A DNA stretch of 28,088 nucleotides from CAZPWQ01 sp964590495 (GTDB taxonomy: Bacteria; Bacteroidota; Rhodothermia; Balneolales; Balneolaceae): the NCBI GenBank assembly GCA_964590495.1, contig CAZPWQ010000041.1:1-28088 (forward strand). The letters are read 5' to 3'. Positions 1 through 7,687 of the stretch are shown here, piece after piece. How positions within the stretch are numbered: position 1 is the stretch's first letter; each line of letters begins with the position of its first letter. The notes beneath the pieces are model-generated. The model searched no databases. It was given only the letters and a program-made list of their open reading frames with translations, and was not told the origin of the DNA. Both the position numbers and the translations under genes were made by a program.

Positions 1-66
1 CTTCTGGGCATAACTGCTTTTTCCCGATCGCTGTCCGCCTGTTATTAAATAGATCATAACTATTAA

Positions 67-131
67 AAACCCTGATAGGGTTTCAAATTATTCATTAACC
101 CTGACAGGGTTTCAAACCCTGTCAGGGTTTT
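67..131. repeat. Three CCCTG-AGGG palindromes downstream of btuB
   Basis: Three short palindromic units lie at 67-83, 97-112 and 114-131. Each has an AACCCTG / CAGGGTT type arm pair, and units two and three can also pair with each other into a longer hairpin. Read on the minus strand, the unit at 67-83 is followed by a short run of T, so the cluster may end the btuB transcript, which stops at 148. Such CCCTGTCAGGG units look like the dispersed palindromes common between genes in this phylum group, so terminator function is an inference. Confidence 0.6.
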
Positions 132-147
132 AATGTGTCTTATTATA

Positions 148-2331
148 TTACAGCGAAAGTGAAACCTTCATCAGCAATCCGCGACCCCGCGTACGATAGC
201 CGTTGATTTCCCGGTAATCCGTATCAAACAGGTTTTCAACTTCAGCCATAAGCCTGATGTTTTGATTTATACGGTATCCCAGGCTTAGATCCGTCACGTT
301 GTAATTACTCACTTTTGACCGGTCGAGTGCACCAAAGGGTCCCAGAGCCGGACTGAAGAAAATATCGTCACGGTCGCCGACGAATTCGGAAGAGAGGCCA
401 ATTCTCCATTTTGATGCCGGCAGATAATCGATCTTTATATTGGCCGAAATACTGGGACGACGAGTCAATCCATCAATCTGCTTTTCTTCATTGACAAATG
501 CACCGCTTTCGAATACTTGTACGTGATTGCCGCCCGTATAGGATTCGTCGATATCACCCGGCGAAAAAATACTTTCCGAACTGGTATAACTCAGGTTCCC
601 GGTAACAGAAAGATTGGAAATTGCCTGAACATTAATCCCGACCTCTGCACCATTGATATGCTGTTCTGCAATATTGATATAAGTATCACCGAGGTAGTCT
701 TGTGCGGTCAGGCTGGAAATTGACTGATCTCCATTCCAGAGGTACACATATTCAATCACATTTTCGACATCGGTGCGAAACAGGGAAAGCTCCAGGCGTA
801 CGGAACTGCTGACATCCTGTTTCCAGCCCAGCTCGTAAGAAATGGATTCTTCAGGCTTTAATCCAATATTTCCCCTGTTGGTAAATGCCCCGAATCCCTG
901 GTTTGGAGCGTGTAACTGGAACAATGAAGGGGCATTAAATCCGGTAGTGACCGCCCCGTAAACCATCGCCGAAGGTGACAGGCGGACACGCGGATTTATT
1001 TCATAGGTAAAATGGGATCCGAACCTGTTATGATCCGAAAATCGACCACCTATTACAAGAGAAAAGGCATCCAGGTTTTCATTCAGCAACGAGCCGCTTA
1101 GATCGGAATGCAGGAAAACACTGTTTATCGTCTCACTGAGGTCCAGCGAGTCGAGATCCGTTTCAGACTCAAAATCAAATGTGCTGATGAATGTATAGTT
1201 CCGGGAGTTCATGGTTTGCCGGCTGTTTTCAAGACCTACTATCAATTTGGATTGATCAGCAGCAAAAGTACCAAACAGCTTATTCTCCAACAGGCTACCA
1301 TCCCCGATATTTTCAGTATAAATGTTATCGTAGTTGCCCTGTTCATCGACAACCGAAGAATCATTTACAAAATTTCTGTTTAATGTTGAATAGCCCCCTT
1401 CAAAATCAAGAGCTATCCGGTCGCTGAGTTCTGAAGAAATACCGTAATTGAACAGATCCCGCTCGAAACTTTGCTTTGCATTGTCGTCGTCATCAAAGGC
1501 ACCCTGGTCGAGTTCTGCCCGCTGATCTGCACGCCGGTACGATCCGTAGATTTCGAAACCGGAATTGCTGTATCCCAGTTTACCGTAGAGATCCAGCTTT
1601 CGGAAACCGTCTCTGTCCTGCGAATTAAAACCACCCCCGGAGGTCGTATCGATGGTTGCATCCAGCCCGTTTGTATAATTTTGAGACACCGCCAGATGAC
1701 TGTAAATGCCATTTTCCAATGCTCCGCTGACCGAAAGGTCGTTTTGAGTAGATTGCGCTCCGCCTTTCAACGTTCCGAACTGTGAGTCAAGGTTTACGTT
1801 GAAGCCGGATTGCTCATTTTCTTGAGTGATGATATTAATAACACCTCCGATTGCCGAAGAACCATACAGCGTGCTGTGGGAACCACGAACAATTTCAATT
1901 CGCTCAACTCCGGCCAAAGAAATTTCCGACAGATCCACACTATTCCCCGTTGATGAGGGATCACTGATCCGTATTCCATCGATCATGACGATCGTGTGAT
2001 TGCTGTTTGTATTTCTTAGAAATACATTCTGAAGTGATCCACTGGTCTGATTATTACCTACTATATGCATGTTTTGCTGCCGGGCCAGTATTCCACCCAG
2101 GCTGTTATGAATAGAATTTTCGATTTCGGATTGTCCAATAACCGTGATATTTCTGCCTACCGACGAAGGAGAAGCATCAAAGCGATTGGCACTGATGATA
2201 ATTTCATCCATCTTATATGAAAGGCTGCTGTCGGCCGGTGTGTCTTTTTGCTGAGCGTTGAGCGGAATGGCTATCCACAGAAAAGCCAGAAGGGCCAGCA
2301 GACTTGCGGTGGTTGGTATTATTCTGTTCAT
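148..2331 (-). CDS. btuB: TonB-dependent outer-membrane receptor, BtuB-like (cobalamin uptake)
   Basis: This 727-residue protein has a signal peptide ending near ALNAQ-like residues 20-27, a TonB-box-like DEIIISANRF segment at about 42-51, a plug domain (about 50-170, with VMIDGIRISDP and the plug-end pattern VERIEIVRGSHSTLYGSSAIGGVINIIT in part) and a long beta-barrel ending in a TonB-receptor C-terminus (NLFDTDY, then MKVSLSL). Length and order fit BtuB/CirA-type receptors. A cobalamin riboswitch at 2449-2660 on the same strand lies upstream, and the B12 ABC transporter genes are next door, so corrinoid is the likely cargo, taken up with TonB-ExbBD energy. The last residue is Leu rather than the usual Phe. 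The ATG at 2331 is chosen because it begins the signal peptide; it has no clear Shine-Dalgarno. The family is certain; the substrate is inferred from the riboswitch and neighbours. Confidence 0.93.
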   Translation of the reverse strand: MNRIIPTTASLLALLAFLWIAIPLNAQQKDTPADSSLSYKMDEIIISANRFDASPSSVGRNITVIGQSEIENSIHNSLGGILARQQNMHIVGNNQTSGSLQNVFLRNTNSNHTIVMIDGIRISDPSSTGNSVDLSEISLAGVERIEIVRGSHSTLYGSSAIGGVINIITQENEQSGFNVNLDSQFGTLKGGAQSTQNDLSVSGALENGIYSHLAVSQNYTNGLDATIDTTSGGGFNSQDRDGFRKLDLYGKLGYSNSGFEIYGSYRRADQRAELDQGAFDDDDNAKQSFERDLFNYGISSELSDRIALDFEGGYSTLNRNFVNDSSVVDEQGNYDNIYTENIGDGSLLENKLFGTFAADQSKLIVGLENSRQTMNSRNYTFISTFDFESETDLDSLDLSETINSVFLHSDLSGSLLNENLDAFSLVIGGRFSDHNRFGSHFTYEINPRVRLSPSAMVYGAVTTGFNAPSLFQLHAPNQGFGAFTNRGNIGLKPEESISYELGWKQDVSSSVRLELSLFRTDVENVIEYVYLWNGDQSISSLTAQDYLGDTYINIAEQHINGAEVGINVQAISNLSVTGNLSYTSSESIFSPGDIDESYTGGNHVQVFESGAFVNEEKQIDGLTRRPSISANIKIDYLPASKWRIGLSSEFVGDRDDIFFSPALGPFGALDRSKVSNYNVTDLSLGYRINQNIRLMAEVENLFDTDYREINGYRTRGRGLLMKVSLSL

Positions 2332-2448
2332 GATTCTATAATTAGGTTACAAATGATGATTAATTCGAATTCATCATTCGTACCTTTGGGACTTCAAACA
2401 GGAAGGTATAAATACGCCAATGCAAACCAGAGGCGACATTTATTCTTC

Positions 2449-2660
2449 GCTTTTCTCCCGAAAGCTACGAATGTCGTGACACTGGCAGGTCTTCTGGCTT
2501 GTCCCGCTTTTGACGACCTTCCCGTCCCATTCCCCCGGAATATCGAAGGAAGAAACAGTGGTTCAAGAAAGATCAAAAGCTTATGGAACTCACAGCATCG
2601 GGGAATGCTCCGGATTCTCACCGGATTCCCTTTTAATCCGCCGCCTGGCGGAACCAAATG
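2449..2660 (-). promoter_or_regulatory. Cobalamin riboswitch upstream of btuB
   Basis: Read on the minus strand, the region contains the conserved core in order: TTAAAAGGGAA, a CCGG-TGAGAAT-CCGG stem-loop (P4/L4), a hairpin with loop TCCCCG (P5/L5; stem GCAT/ATGC), a variable arm, and the B12 box AGCCAGAAGACCTGCC at about 2484-2500. A hairpin at 2449-2465 follows (arms GCTTTC and GAAAAGC, loop GGGA), whose loop can pair with UCCC of L5, the known kissing-loop switch of this class. The hairpin ends about 117 nt before the btuB start, so it does not directly mask that start. The 5' limit is approximate. Confidence 0.93.
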
Positions 2661-2702
2661 CACGGGATAAAGATACTGGGTGGGAGGTTTATTTCAAAAC
2701 GT

Positions 2703-2976
2703 AATTCGTGATACGTAATGCGTAACTTCTCCTCGTTCCGCCCCTCCGGTGCGGAACGCAGAATTGTGACCTCCGGTCACGAGAGTCTGTTGAACAGTAT
2801 GTGTTTACACATCTTCATATGGTTCCGGTACTGTTGAATACTTTTGGCTGATCGGCCCCCACGCTTTAATGAATGGCGAATCTGCGTTCGCCACCAAAGG
2901 TGGCGGTTACCACGTACCGAACCAGAGATACGGCAGGAGAGTAATATTACGCATCACGCATTACGTATCACGAATT
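2703..2976. mobile_element. MITE-like element with 21-bp perfect inverted ends
   Basis: The arms at 2703-2723 and 2956-2976 are perfect inverted repeats of 21 bp (starting AATTCGTGATACG on the left). Between them lie hairpins with CTCCGG loops: 2734-2758 (GTTCCGC / GCGGAAC) and 2768-2780 (GTGACC / GGTCAC). Near 2890-2935 there is a GCCACC-AAA-GGTGGC hairpin and an ACGTACCGAACC-like segment. These internal modules are shared with the larger repeats at 15600-15922 and 24770-25091. There is no coding potential. The right arm overlaps the end of btuD and supplies its last two sense codons and its TGA. Transposition is inferred from the inverted ends; target-site duplications were not established. 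Confidence 0.6.
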
Positions 2977-3990
2977 CCTAAGTATATCCACCAATTCATT
3001 AATCGATGTGCAATACGTATCATTATTTTCTATGCGGAGATTCCAGCCGTACCCATCGCCTCTTTCAACAGCCTCAATCTTTATCGGCGTATCTTCACCC
3101 GTTGCTATGCTGTACCCTTCACGTTCCAGGGCCCGGCGTGTCCAAAATACCGGTACAGTCTCTCCAACAAGCGTTACGGGCTGCTTTGTAGGTTTGTGCA
3201 AGGTGAAGGATCCCGTACTCCGGTCAAAATCAAAGCTGTTATTCTCAAAAACCGATTCGAACGTCCCGTCCAGGACCAAATCTTCGGGCGTCCCGGTGAT
3301 GAGATGGCCCTCACGGCTGATCAGCCAGAGGCTGTCGGCAGCTTTTAAAGCCAGATCCAGCTCATGGGTCGATAACAGGATTCCCTTCTGTGTTTCATGC
3401 GCCAGCTTCCGAAGCAGACGGATAATTTCAACCCGGTTCGGCAGGTCGAGATGGGCGGTCGGTTCATCCAGCAATATCGTCGAAGTATCCTGTGCCAATG
3501 CCCGCCCGATCATTACTTTCTGCCGTTCTCCATCACTCAGCCGCAGTATATCACGATGAACAAACTGCTCAAGACCGGTCGATTGTATAGCCCAGCGGAC
3601 TTTCTTCTCATCCTGTTTGCTGAGCGAACCAAACCAGCCGGTATAGGGCGATCGTCCGAATGCCACCATCTCATAGACAGTCAAATTTCCCACTGTAATA
3701 CGATCGGTAAGTACCGTACTGATCTTTTTGGCAATTTCTTTGACGGAAAAATGTTCAAGGTTTTTTCCATAAAGATCAATACTTCCGCCCAGCGGTGCAT
3801 GCAGTCCGGTCAAAGTTCGTATCAGAGTTGACTTGCCCGACCCGTTGGGTCCCAGAAGACACACCACCTGTCCCCTTTTCAGTACTACATTGATATTACG
3901 GGCTACCACTGTCGGTGATTTCATAGCACCCCGTGCCGGGAAACCGATCTCTAAACCGTGAGTCGATATGATAGGTTCGGTTGATGTCAT
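2968..3990 (-). CDS. btuD: B12 ABC transporter ATP-binding protein (BtuD/FecE type) with C-terminal extension
   Basis: This is the ATPase of a FecCD-type importer. Motifs appear in order: Walker A GPNGSGKST, Q-loop region, signature LSDGERQKVMIGRAL, Walker B TILLDEP and the H-loop STHELD. The reading frame is open up to 4032, but the ATG at 3990 is preferred because it overlaps the btuC stop codon (TGATG) and leaves a normal N-terminus (MTSTEPIISTHG), giving 340 residues. The ABC domain takes about the first 245 residues. The remaining 95 or so form an extension with no catalytic motif (VTLVGETVPVFW, GYGWNLRIENND), longer than the roughly 250-260 residues of enterobacterial BtuD or FecE. The final codons come from a repeat arm. 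Substrate assignment rests on the riboswitch upstream of the operon. Confidence 0.92.
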   Translation of the reverse strand: MTSTEPIISTHGLEIGFPARGAMKSPTVVARNINVVLKRGQVVCLLGPNGSGKSTLIRTLTGLHAPLGGSIDLYGKNLEHFSVKEIAKKISTVLTDRITVGNLTVYEMVAFGRSPYTGWFGSLSKQDEKKVRWAIQSTGLEQFVHRDILRLSDGERQKVMIGRALAQDTSTILLDEPTAHLDLPNRVEIIRLLRKLAHETQKGILLSTHELDLALKAADSLWLISREGHLITGTPEDLVLDGTFESVFENNSFDFDRSTGSFTLHKPTKQPVTLVGETVPVFWTRRALEREGYSIATGEDTPIKIEAVERGDGYGWNLRIENNDTYCTSINELVDILRNS

Positions 3991-5069
3991 CAGAAGGCAG
4001 CCTGCAGATTTTTGCGTTTGATAATAACCCATATTACAACCGGAGAACCGATCATCGAGGTAACAGCACTAATCGGCAGCGTGGTGCTGCTGCCCGGAAC
4101 CTGAGCAACAATATCGCAAGCCAGCATCAGGATAGCCCCCATCAGCAGTGTGCCGGGAATCAGCACCCGGTGCTCGTTTGTACCCAAAAGCGACCGGGCC
4201 AGGTGCGGAACGGCAACGCCCACAAATCCGATGGGTCCGCAAAAAGCAGTGATGCCTCCCGCCAGCAGACTGGTGCTTACAATAATCCAGATGCGGGCAC
4301 CCGCTACCGAAAGTCCCATACTGCGGGCATAGTTTTCCCCGAGCAGCAAGCCGTTGAGAGATTTTGACAACGCAAAAGCTATAACCCCACCGACGAAAAC
4401 GACCAGGCCCAAAATCCACAATTGGCTGAGGGGCACTCCGCTCAGACTGCCGAAAGTCCAAATGAGATAATCCCGGATTTGTTCCGGCTGGCTGAAATAC
4501 TGCCAGATGCTCACCAGTGCAATCGTCATGTTGCCGATCATCAGGCCGATGATAAGCAGTGTCACATTATCACGCACCTTCATGGAAATAACCAAAATAA
4601 GCAGCAGGACGGCTGCCGATCCGATACTTGCCGCACCCACAATCACCCAGCTTCCCAGCATGGAAAGCTGCTGAATGGCAAAAATACTGGTGATGGTGCC
4701 TGCTGCCAACATGACTACGGCAACCCCCAGGCTGGCACCAGCGGTAATACCCAATACCGACGGACCCGCCAGCGGATTTCGAAATAACGTTTGCATTAGT
4801 AATCCTCCAACCGAAAGAGCACTTCCGGCAAGTATAGCCGTCACCGCTCTTGGGAGACGTATATTGATTACGATCTTTTGCCAGGCTTCGTTGCCGGCTT
4901 CTCCGCCTATCAAAATATTGACGATTTCATCTAGGGGAATATCAACAGAACCCAGTACCAGATTAAGTAAAAAGAGGCCGCACACTCCTGCTCCCAGCAG
5001 GATCATGTAAACAGGACGTACACCCGGATTTCCTCGGGCGGCAATATCGGAAACTTGTTCGGCCATCAT
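3990..5069 (-). CDS. btuC: B12 ABC transporter permease (FecCD family, BtuC-like)
   Basis: This 359-residue integral membrane protein has about ten hydrophobic segments and typical FecCD-family signatures: RLPRAVTAILAGSALSVGGLLMQTLFRNPLAGPS near residues 50-85 (in parts), GASLGVA, and the cytoplasmic coupling-helix region with GPIGFVGVAVPHLAR near 280. It would form the homodimeric channel that works with the ATPase encoded at 2968-3990 and the binding lipoprotein at 5066-6247. Its ATG at 5069 overlaps the btuF stop by four bases (ATGA), and its own stop shares a base with the btuD start, so the three genes are translationally coupled. A second ATG follows immediately (MM), so the exact start may be 5066. 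The family is certain; cobalamin specificity is inferred from the riboswitch. Confidence 0.93.
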   Translation of the reverse strand: MMAEQVSDIAARGNPGVRPVYMILLGAGVCGLFLLNLVLGSVDIPLDEIVNILIGGEAGNEAWQKIVINIRLPRAVTAILAGSALSVGGLLMQTLFRNPLAGPSVLGITAGASLGVAVVMLAAGTITSIFAIQQLSMLGSWVIVGAASIGSAAVLLLILVISMKVRDNVTLLIIGLMIGNMTIALVSIWQYFSQPEQIRDYLIWTFGSLSGVPLSQLWILGLVVFVGGVIAFALSKSLNGLLLGENYARSMGLSVAGARIWIIVSTSLLAGGITAFCGPIGFVGVAVPHLARSLLGTNEHRVLIPGTLLMGAILMLACDIVAQVPGSSTTLPISAVTSMIGSPVVIWVIIKRKNLQAAF

Positions 5070-6247
5070 TCCACCTTTTGATAATAGTACAGGGTATGGT
5101 CCGGGACTCTCTGCGGATGGAAAATCTTGATCAGGTCAGCCAGTATAATTTCAGGATGCACGACCCCGGATTCCCAAAAGTCATTTCCGCCCGTAGATCC
5201 GACGCGTTTGTTGTTATTGTATATTTCTCCCATCCGGAAAGACCTGAACTCCTTAAATCGGGTATCTTTGGCGAGAATGTCCGTTTTTGAATCAGCTTCC
5301 CCCGGATTTAACCAAATATTGGCTGTTAATCCTATTTCATACATCACTTCAAAGTCTTTTTGAAGCCCGCCGGTCTCCTCAGAATCGGACCACGGATAAT
5401 CAGCCCCGGCATCATTCAGGATTTTAGCATTATAACTGTTTCCGCCAGGTACAAACCAGGATCCTTTAAAAGGCAGGTTGGTCAATACCACAGGGTTTTT
5501 ATCTATATCGGTAACCTTAGACTTCAACGTATTATAACGTTGTTCTACACTTTCGAAATGTTCGTTGGCCATCGCTTCCTTATCCAGCAGCGCTCCCATT
5601 ACTTTCACCCATTCCGCTTTACCGAGCGGTGTTGTTTCCAGCCATTCCGAATTCACCAGTATATCGATACCCGATTTGATCAAAACGCGGTAATTGTCGA
5701 ATTGTGAAGATTGTCCACCCGATATCATAACCAGATCGGGATCGAGTGCCAAAGCCTGTTCTTTATTGAATTCACCCTCGGAAAAGTTGGTTATTTTGCC
5801 GGTTTCCAGCCGGTTTCTGATCTCATCGTTATAAACGTACTTCCCGCCCACCATGCCTTTGATGATGTCGTTGGATTCCAGGGCTGTGGCAAGTGCCAGG
5901 TGTGTTGTCGAAGTAGCTATCAGGCTTCGAATTGGAATTTCAATCGTACGGGCATTCGCAACCTTTACCTGATCTGAAACAGAACGCGGGACCAGTGCAT
6001 ATCTCAGCGTATCCACCCGGTCCTGGAAGGGATTAAAAACCTCGAGCAGTTTATAGTTTTTATGATAGGTAATGCGAAATCCCTCGGCATAATCTGCCTG
6101 AACCGTATGCTCAAAAGGTATCGCCTGTGACTGCCCGACCGCATCGGTTTTATCGGATTCTCCCGGCCGGCAGGCAGTTATGATACCTGCAATAGAAATA
6201 ATCCATAAAAAATAACAGGTATAAGAATCGGATAGTCTGTAATGCAT
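5066..6247 (-). CDS. btuF: Corrinoid-binding lipoprotein (BtuF-like periplasmic binding protein)
   Basis: This 393-residue protein starts with a hydrophobic signal ending in a lipobox-like ITAC near residue 25, so it is probably a lipoprotein. It then shows the type III (helical-backbone) binding protein fold of the BtuF/FepB group: IPIRSLIATSTTHLALATALE, DIIKGMVGG, LALDPDLVMISGG, and a C-terminal lobe with NAKILNDAGADYPW and ANIWLNPGEAD. It would hand corrinoid captured in the periplasm to the BtuC dimer. It is the first gene of the btuFCD operon; its ATG at 6247 lies eight bases beyond the riboswitch hairpin at 6255-6273, so translation is probably controlled directly. Iron-siderophore proteins share the fold, but the riboswitch makes B12 the better call. 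Confidence 0.9.
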   Translation of the reverse strand: MHYRLSDSYTCYFLWIISIAGIITACRPGESDKTDAVGQSQAIPFEHTVQADYAEGFRITYHKNYKLLEVFNPFQDRVDTLRYALVPRSVSDQVKVANARTIEIPIRSLIATSTTHLALATALESNDIIKGMVGGKYVYNDEIRNRLETGKITNFSEGEFNKEQALALDPDLVMISGGQSSQFDNYRVLIKSGIDILVNSEWLETTPLGKAEWVKVMGALLDKEAMANEHFESVEQRYNTLKSKVTDIDKNPVVLTNLPFKGSWFVPGGNSYNAKILNDAGADYPWSDSEETGGLQKDFEVMYEIGLTANIWLNPGEADSKTDILAKDTRFKEFRSFRMGEIYNNNKRVGSTGGNDFWESGVVHPEIILADLIKIFHPQRVPDHTLYYYQKVE

Positions 6248-6254
6248 AGGTACA

Positions 6255-6515
6255 AGCCTTTCTCCCGAAAGCTTTTTCCTTCATCGCCGACGGCAGGTCT
6301 TCTGGCTCTTCCGACTTTCGATTACCTTCCCGTCCCGTCCCGAATACTTTCGGGGCGGAGCAGTGGCCAGATAAGAACGAAAGTTTATTCTCTCATTGAG
6401 AGCGGAATTACAGCAGCGGGGACTGCTCCGGATTCTTCCAGACCCGATTGAGTTTGGGACGGAACCACCGGATTCCCTTTTAACTCCCGTCCCGACTGCT
6501 GTCGGGGCGGGAAAC
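6255..6515 (-). promoter_or_regulatory. Cobalamin riboswitch upstream of btuFCD, with an inserted L4 hairpin
   Basis: The minus strand carries TTAAAAGGGAA, the P4 stem CCGG/CCGG, the P5 hairpin GCAG-TCCCCG-CTGC, and the B12 box (AGCCAGAAGACCTGCC) at about 6292-6307. The last element is a hairpin at 6255-6273 (arms AGCTTTC and GAAAGGCT, loop GGGA). Loop GGGA is complementary to UCCC in L5. The hairpin includes the GGAG and AAAGG just before the btuF ATG, so ligand-stabilised pairing would hide the ribosome site. Loop L4 carries an extra hairpin of about 30 nt, and two side arms contain GC-rich CCCG-TCGGG palindromes. The 5' boundary is approximate. Confidence 0.92.
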
Positions 6516-6585
6516 CGTTGCGAATCAGTTGTTAATGTTAACGCATAATAATAATGGTAATACCGTTCAGAAGCCAACTTTATTC

Positions 6586-6635
6586 ACCACTCAGATACTA
6601 AGCCCACTAAGTGACCTTAGCGTCTTAGTGGTAAT
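6586..6635. repeat. CACTAAG-type dispersed repeat
   Basis: A 50-bp segment with imperfect inverted symmetry (ACTAAG motifs and CTTAGTGG). The same sequence occurs in the opposite orientation at 10319-10368 with a few mismatches. No coding potential. It lies between the btuFCD riboswitch and the minus-strand terminator at 6709-6746. Confidence 0.55.
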
Positions 6636-6708
6636 TATCATTTGTTTACTAAACCTTTTACTATATTTAAGAGAAGAGTTTATAGTCCGATAAGTGAAAT
6701 AGAGTGGT

Positions 6709-6746
6709 AAAAAAAAAGAATTCCGGGAGGATCAGTCCCGGAATTC
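6709..6746 (-). terminator. Strong intrinsic terminator, minus strand, without an obvious upstream gene
   Basis: Perfect 11-bp arms GAATTCCGGGA (6718-6728) and TCCCGGAATTC (6736-6746) enclose a 7-nt loop. On the minus strand the stem is followed by nine T (A at 6709-6717 on the plus strand). On the plus strand the hairpin has no T run after it. The only gene upstream on this side is ogt, which points the other way, so the terminator either shields the btu operon from antisense transcription or ends a small RNA from about 6750-6900. Confidence 0.85.
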
Positions 6747-6899
6747 TGTGCTTTAGGTTTCAGCATTTAGGAGTGACTATTTGACTAACTAGATAGGGTC
6801 TAGACAATCAAAAATAGTGCGTTCTATATACAAGAGTATTTCAAAGGCAATTTGTTACAAAAAAAATTTATTTTTTTTAAAATTCTTGAAGATAGCAAT

Positions 6900-7364
6900 A
6901 TGATAACCACTCAAATTCATACTCCTGTTGGTTGGATACGCCTTTTTGCCAGTGAAAAAGCACTTTTAAAAATTAATTTTCTGAATGGAAAAAATTCGAA
7001 AAAAACCACAGTATCCAATCAGATTTTAGAACAGGCCAAACAACAGCTTGAAAAATATTTCGATGGTACATTAACGAAATTTGACCTCCCGCTTCAGCCG
7101 GCCGGTACATCTTTTCAGCAGGAAGTCTGGCGGGAGCTGCAATCTATCCCACCGGGTAATACCATAAGCTATGGAGTGCTTGCCAACCGGCTGGGTGATC
7201 CAAAAAAAGTACGGGCTGTCGGCAAGGCCAATGGCCAAAACCCAATTCCGATTATCATACCCTGCCACCGGGTAATCGGTGCCAATAATAATCTGATCGG
7301 CTATTCAGGTGGGATTGAGCGAAAAGAATGGTTGCTTCGCCATGAAAATGCATTATTATTGTGA
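6900..7364 (+). CDS. ogt: Methylated-DNA--protein-cysteine S-methyltransferase (Ogt/MGMT)
   Basis: This suicide DNA-repair protein moves alkyl groups from O6-alkylguanine (and O4-alkylthymine) to its own cysteine. The active-site motif PCHRV is present with Cys122, preceded by the helix-turn-helix region (FQQEVWRELQSIPPGNTISYG, NRLGDPKKVRAVGKANGQNP in parts) and followed by GYSGGIERKEWLL. From the ATG at 6900 it has 154 residues, a normal length for single-domain Ogt. The frame is open back to a TTG at 6852, but that adds a Phe/Lys-rich tail without family similarity, so 6900 is preferred. It stands alone between divergent btuF and the amidohydrolase. No Ada-type regulatory domain is present. 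Confidence 0.93.
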   Translation: MITTQIHTPVGWIRLFASEKALLKINFLNGKNSKKTTVSNQILEQAKQQLEKYFDGTLTKFDLPLQPAGTSFQQEVWRELQSIPPGNTISYGVLANRLGDPKKVRAVGKANGQNPIPIIIPCHRVIGANNNLIGYSGGIERKEWLLRHENALLL

Positions 7365-7687
7365 TCTGATTAACCTGCTTTCCACTGGGTATCGCTTCTC
7401 CCTACCACTGTCGGATCACCAAAATTTGGTTAGTATGGCTATTTCACAAAGTTCACAAAGAAGACACTAAGGACCACAAACCCCGATGGATCGGGGGTGT
7501 AACTCTGTGTCTCCTTTTGCCCTGGGCATCCCTTCGGGGGTGTATCTTTGTGTAACAACTTTGAGAGGCAGCATATTATTCTATAATATTTTTTGTGAAA
7601 AAAAGCAGGTTAAAATCTTTTTACTATCGCATAACTCTCTTTGTTTTTACATTAATCCGGGTAATATTCACATAACTTCCATCTTTT
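7365..7687. other. Intergenic region with CACAAAG and GGGCATCCC-type repeat fragments
   Basis: No gene is visible in these 323 bases. At about 7440-7570 there are fragments of dispersed repeats: TTCACAAAGTTCACAAAG, a CCCCGAT-GGATCGGGG palindrome, and TGGGCATCCCTTCGGGGGTG followed by TATCTTTGTGTAAC. The last recurs near 17120 and 17165 beside the assembly gap. The rest is AT-rich sequence leading to the amidohydrolase start. Confidence 0.6.

Noticed and set aside
2248..2670. Open frames across the btuB leader on both strands
   Set aside because: They translate the riboswitch, whose conserved bases explain the sequence better than any protein.
6852..6899. TTG start extending ogt by 16 codons
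   Set aside because: The extra residues are Phe/Lys-rich with no family similarity, and the ATG at 6900 gives the standard Ogt N-terminus and length.
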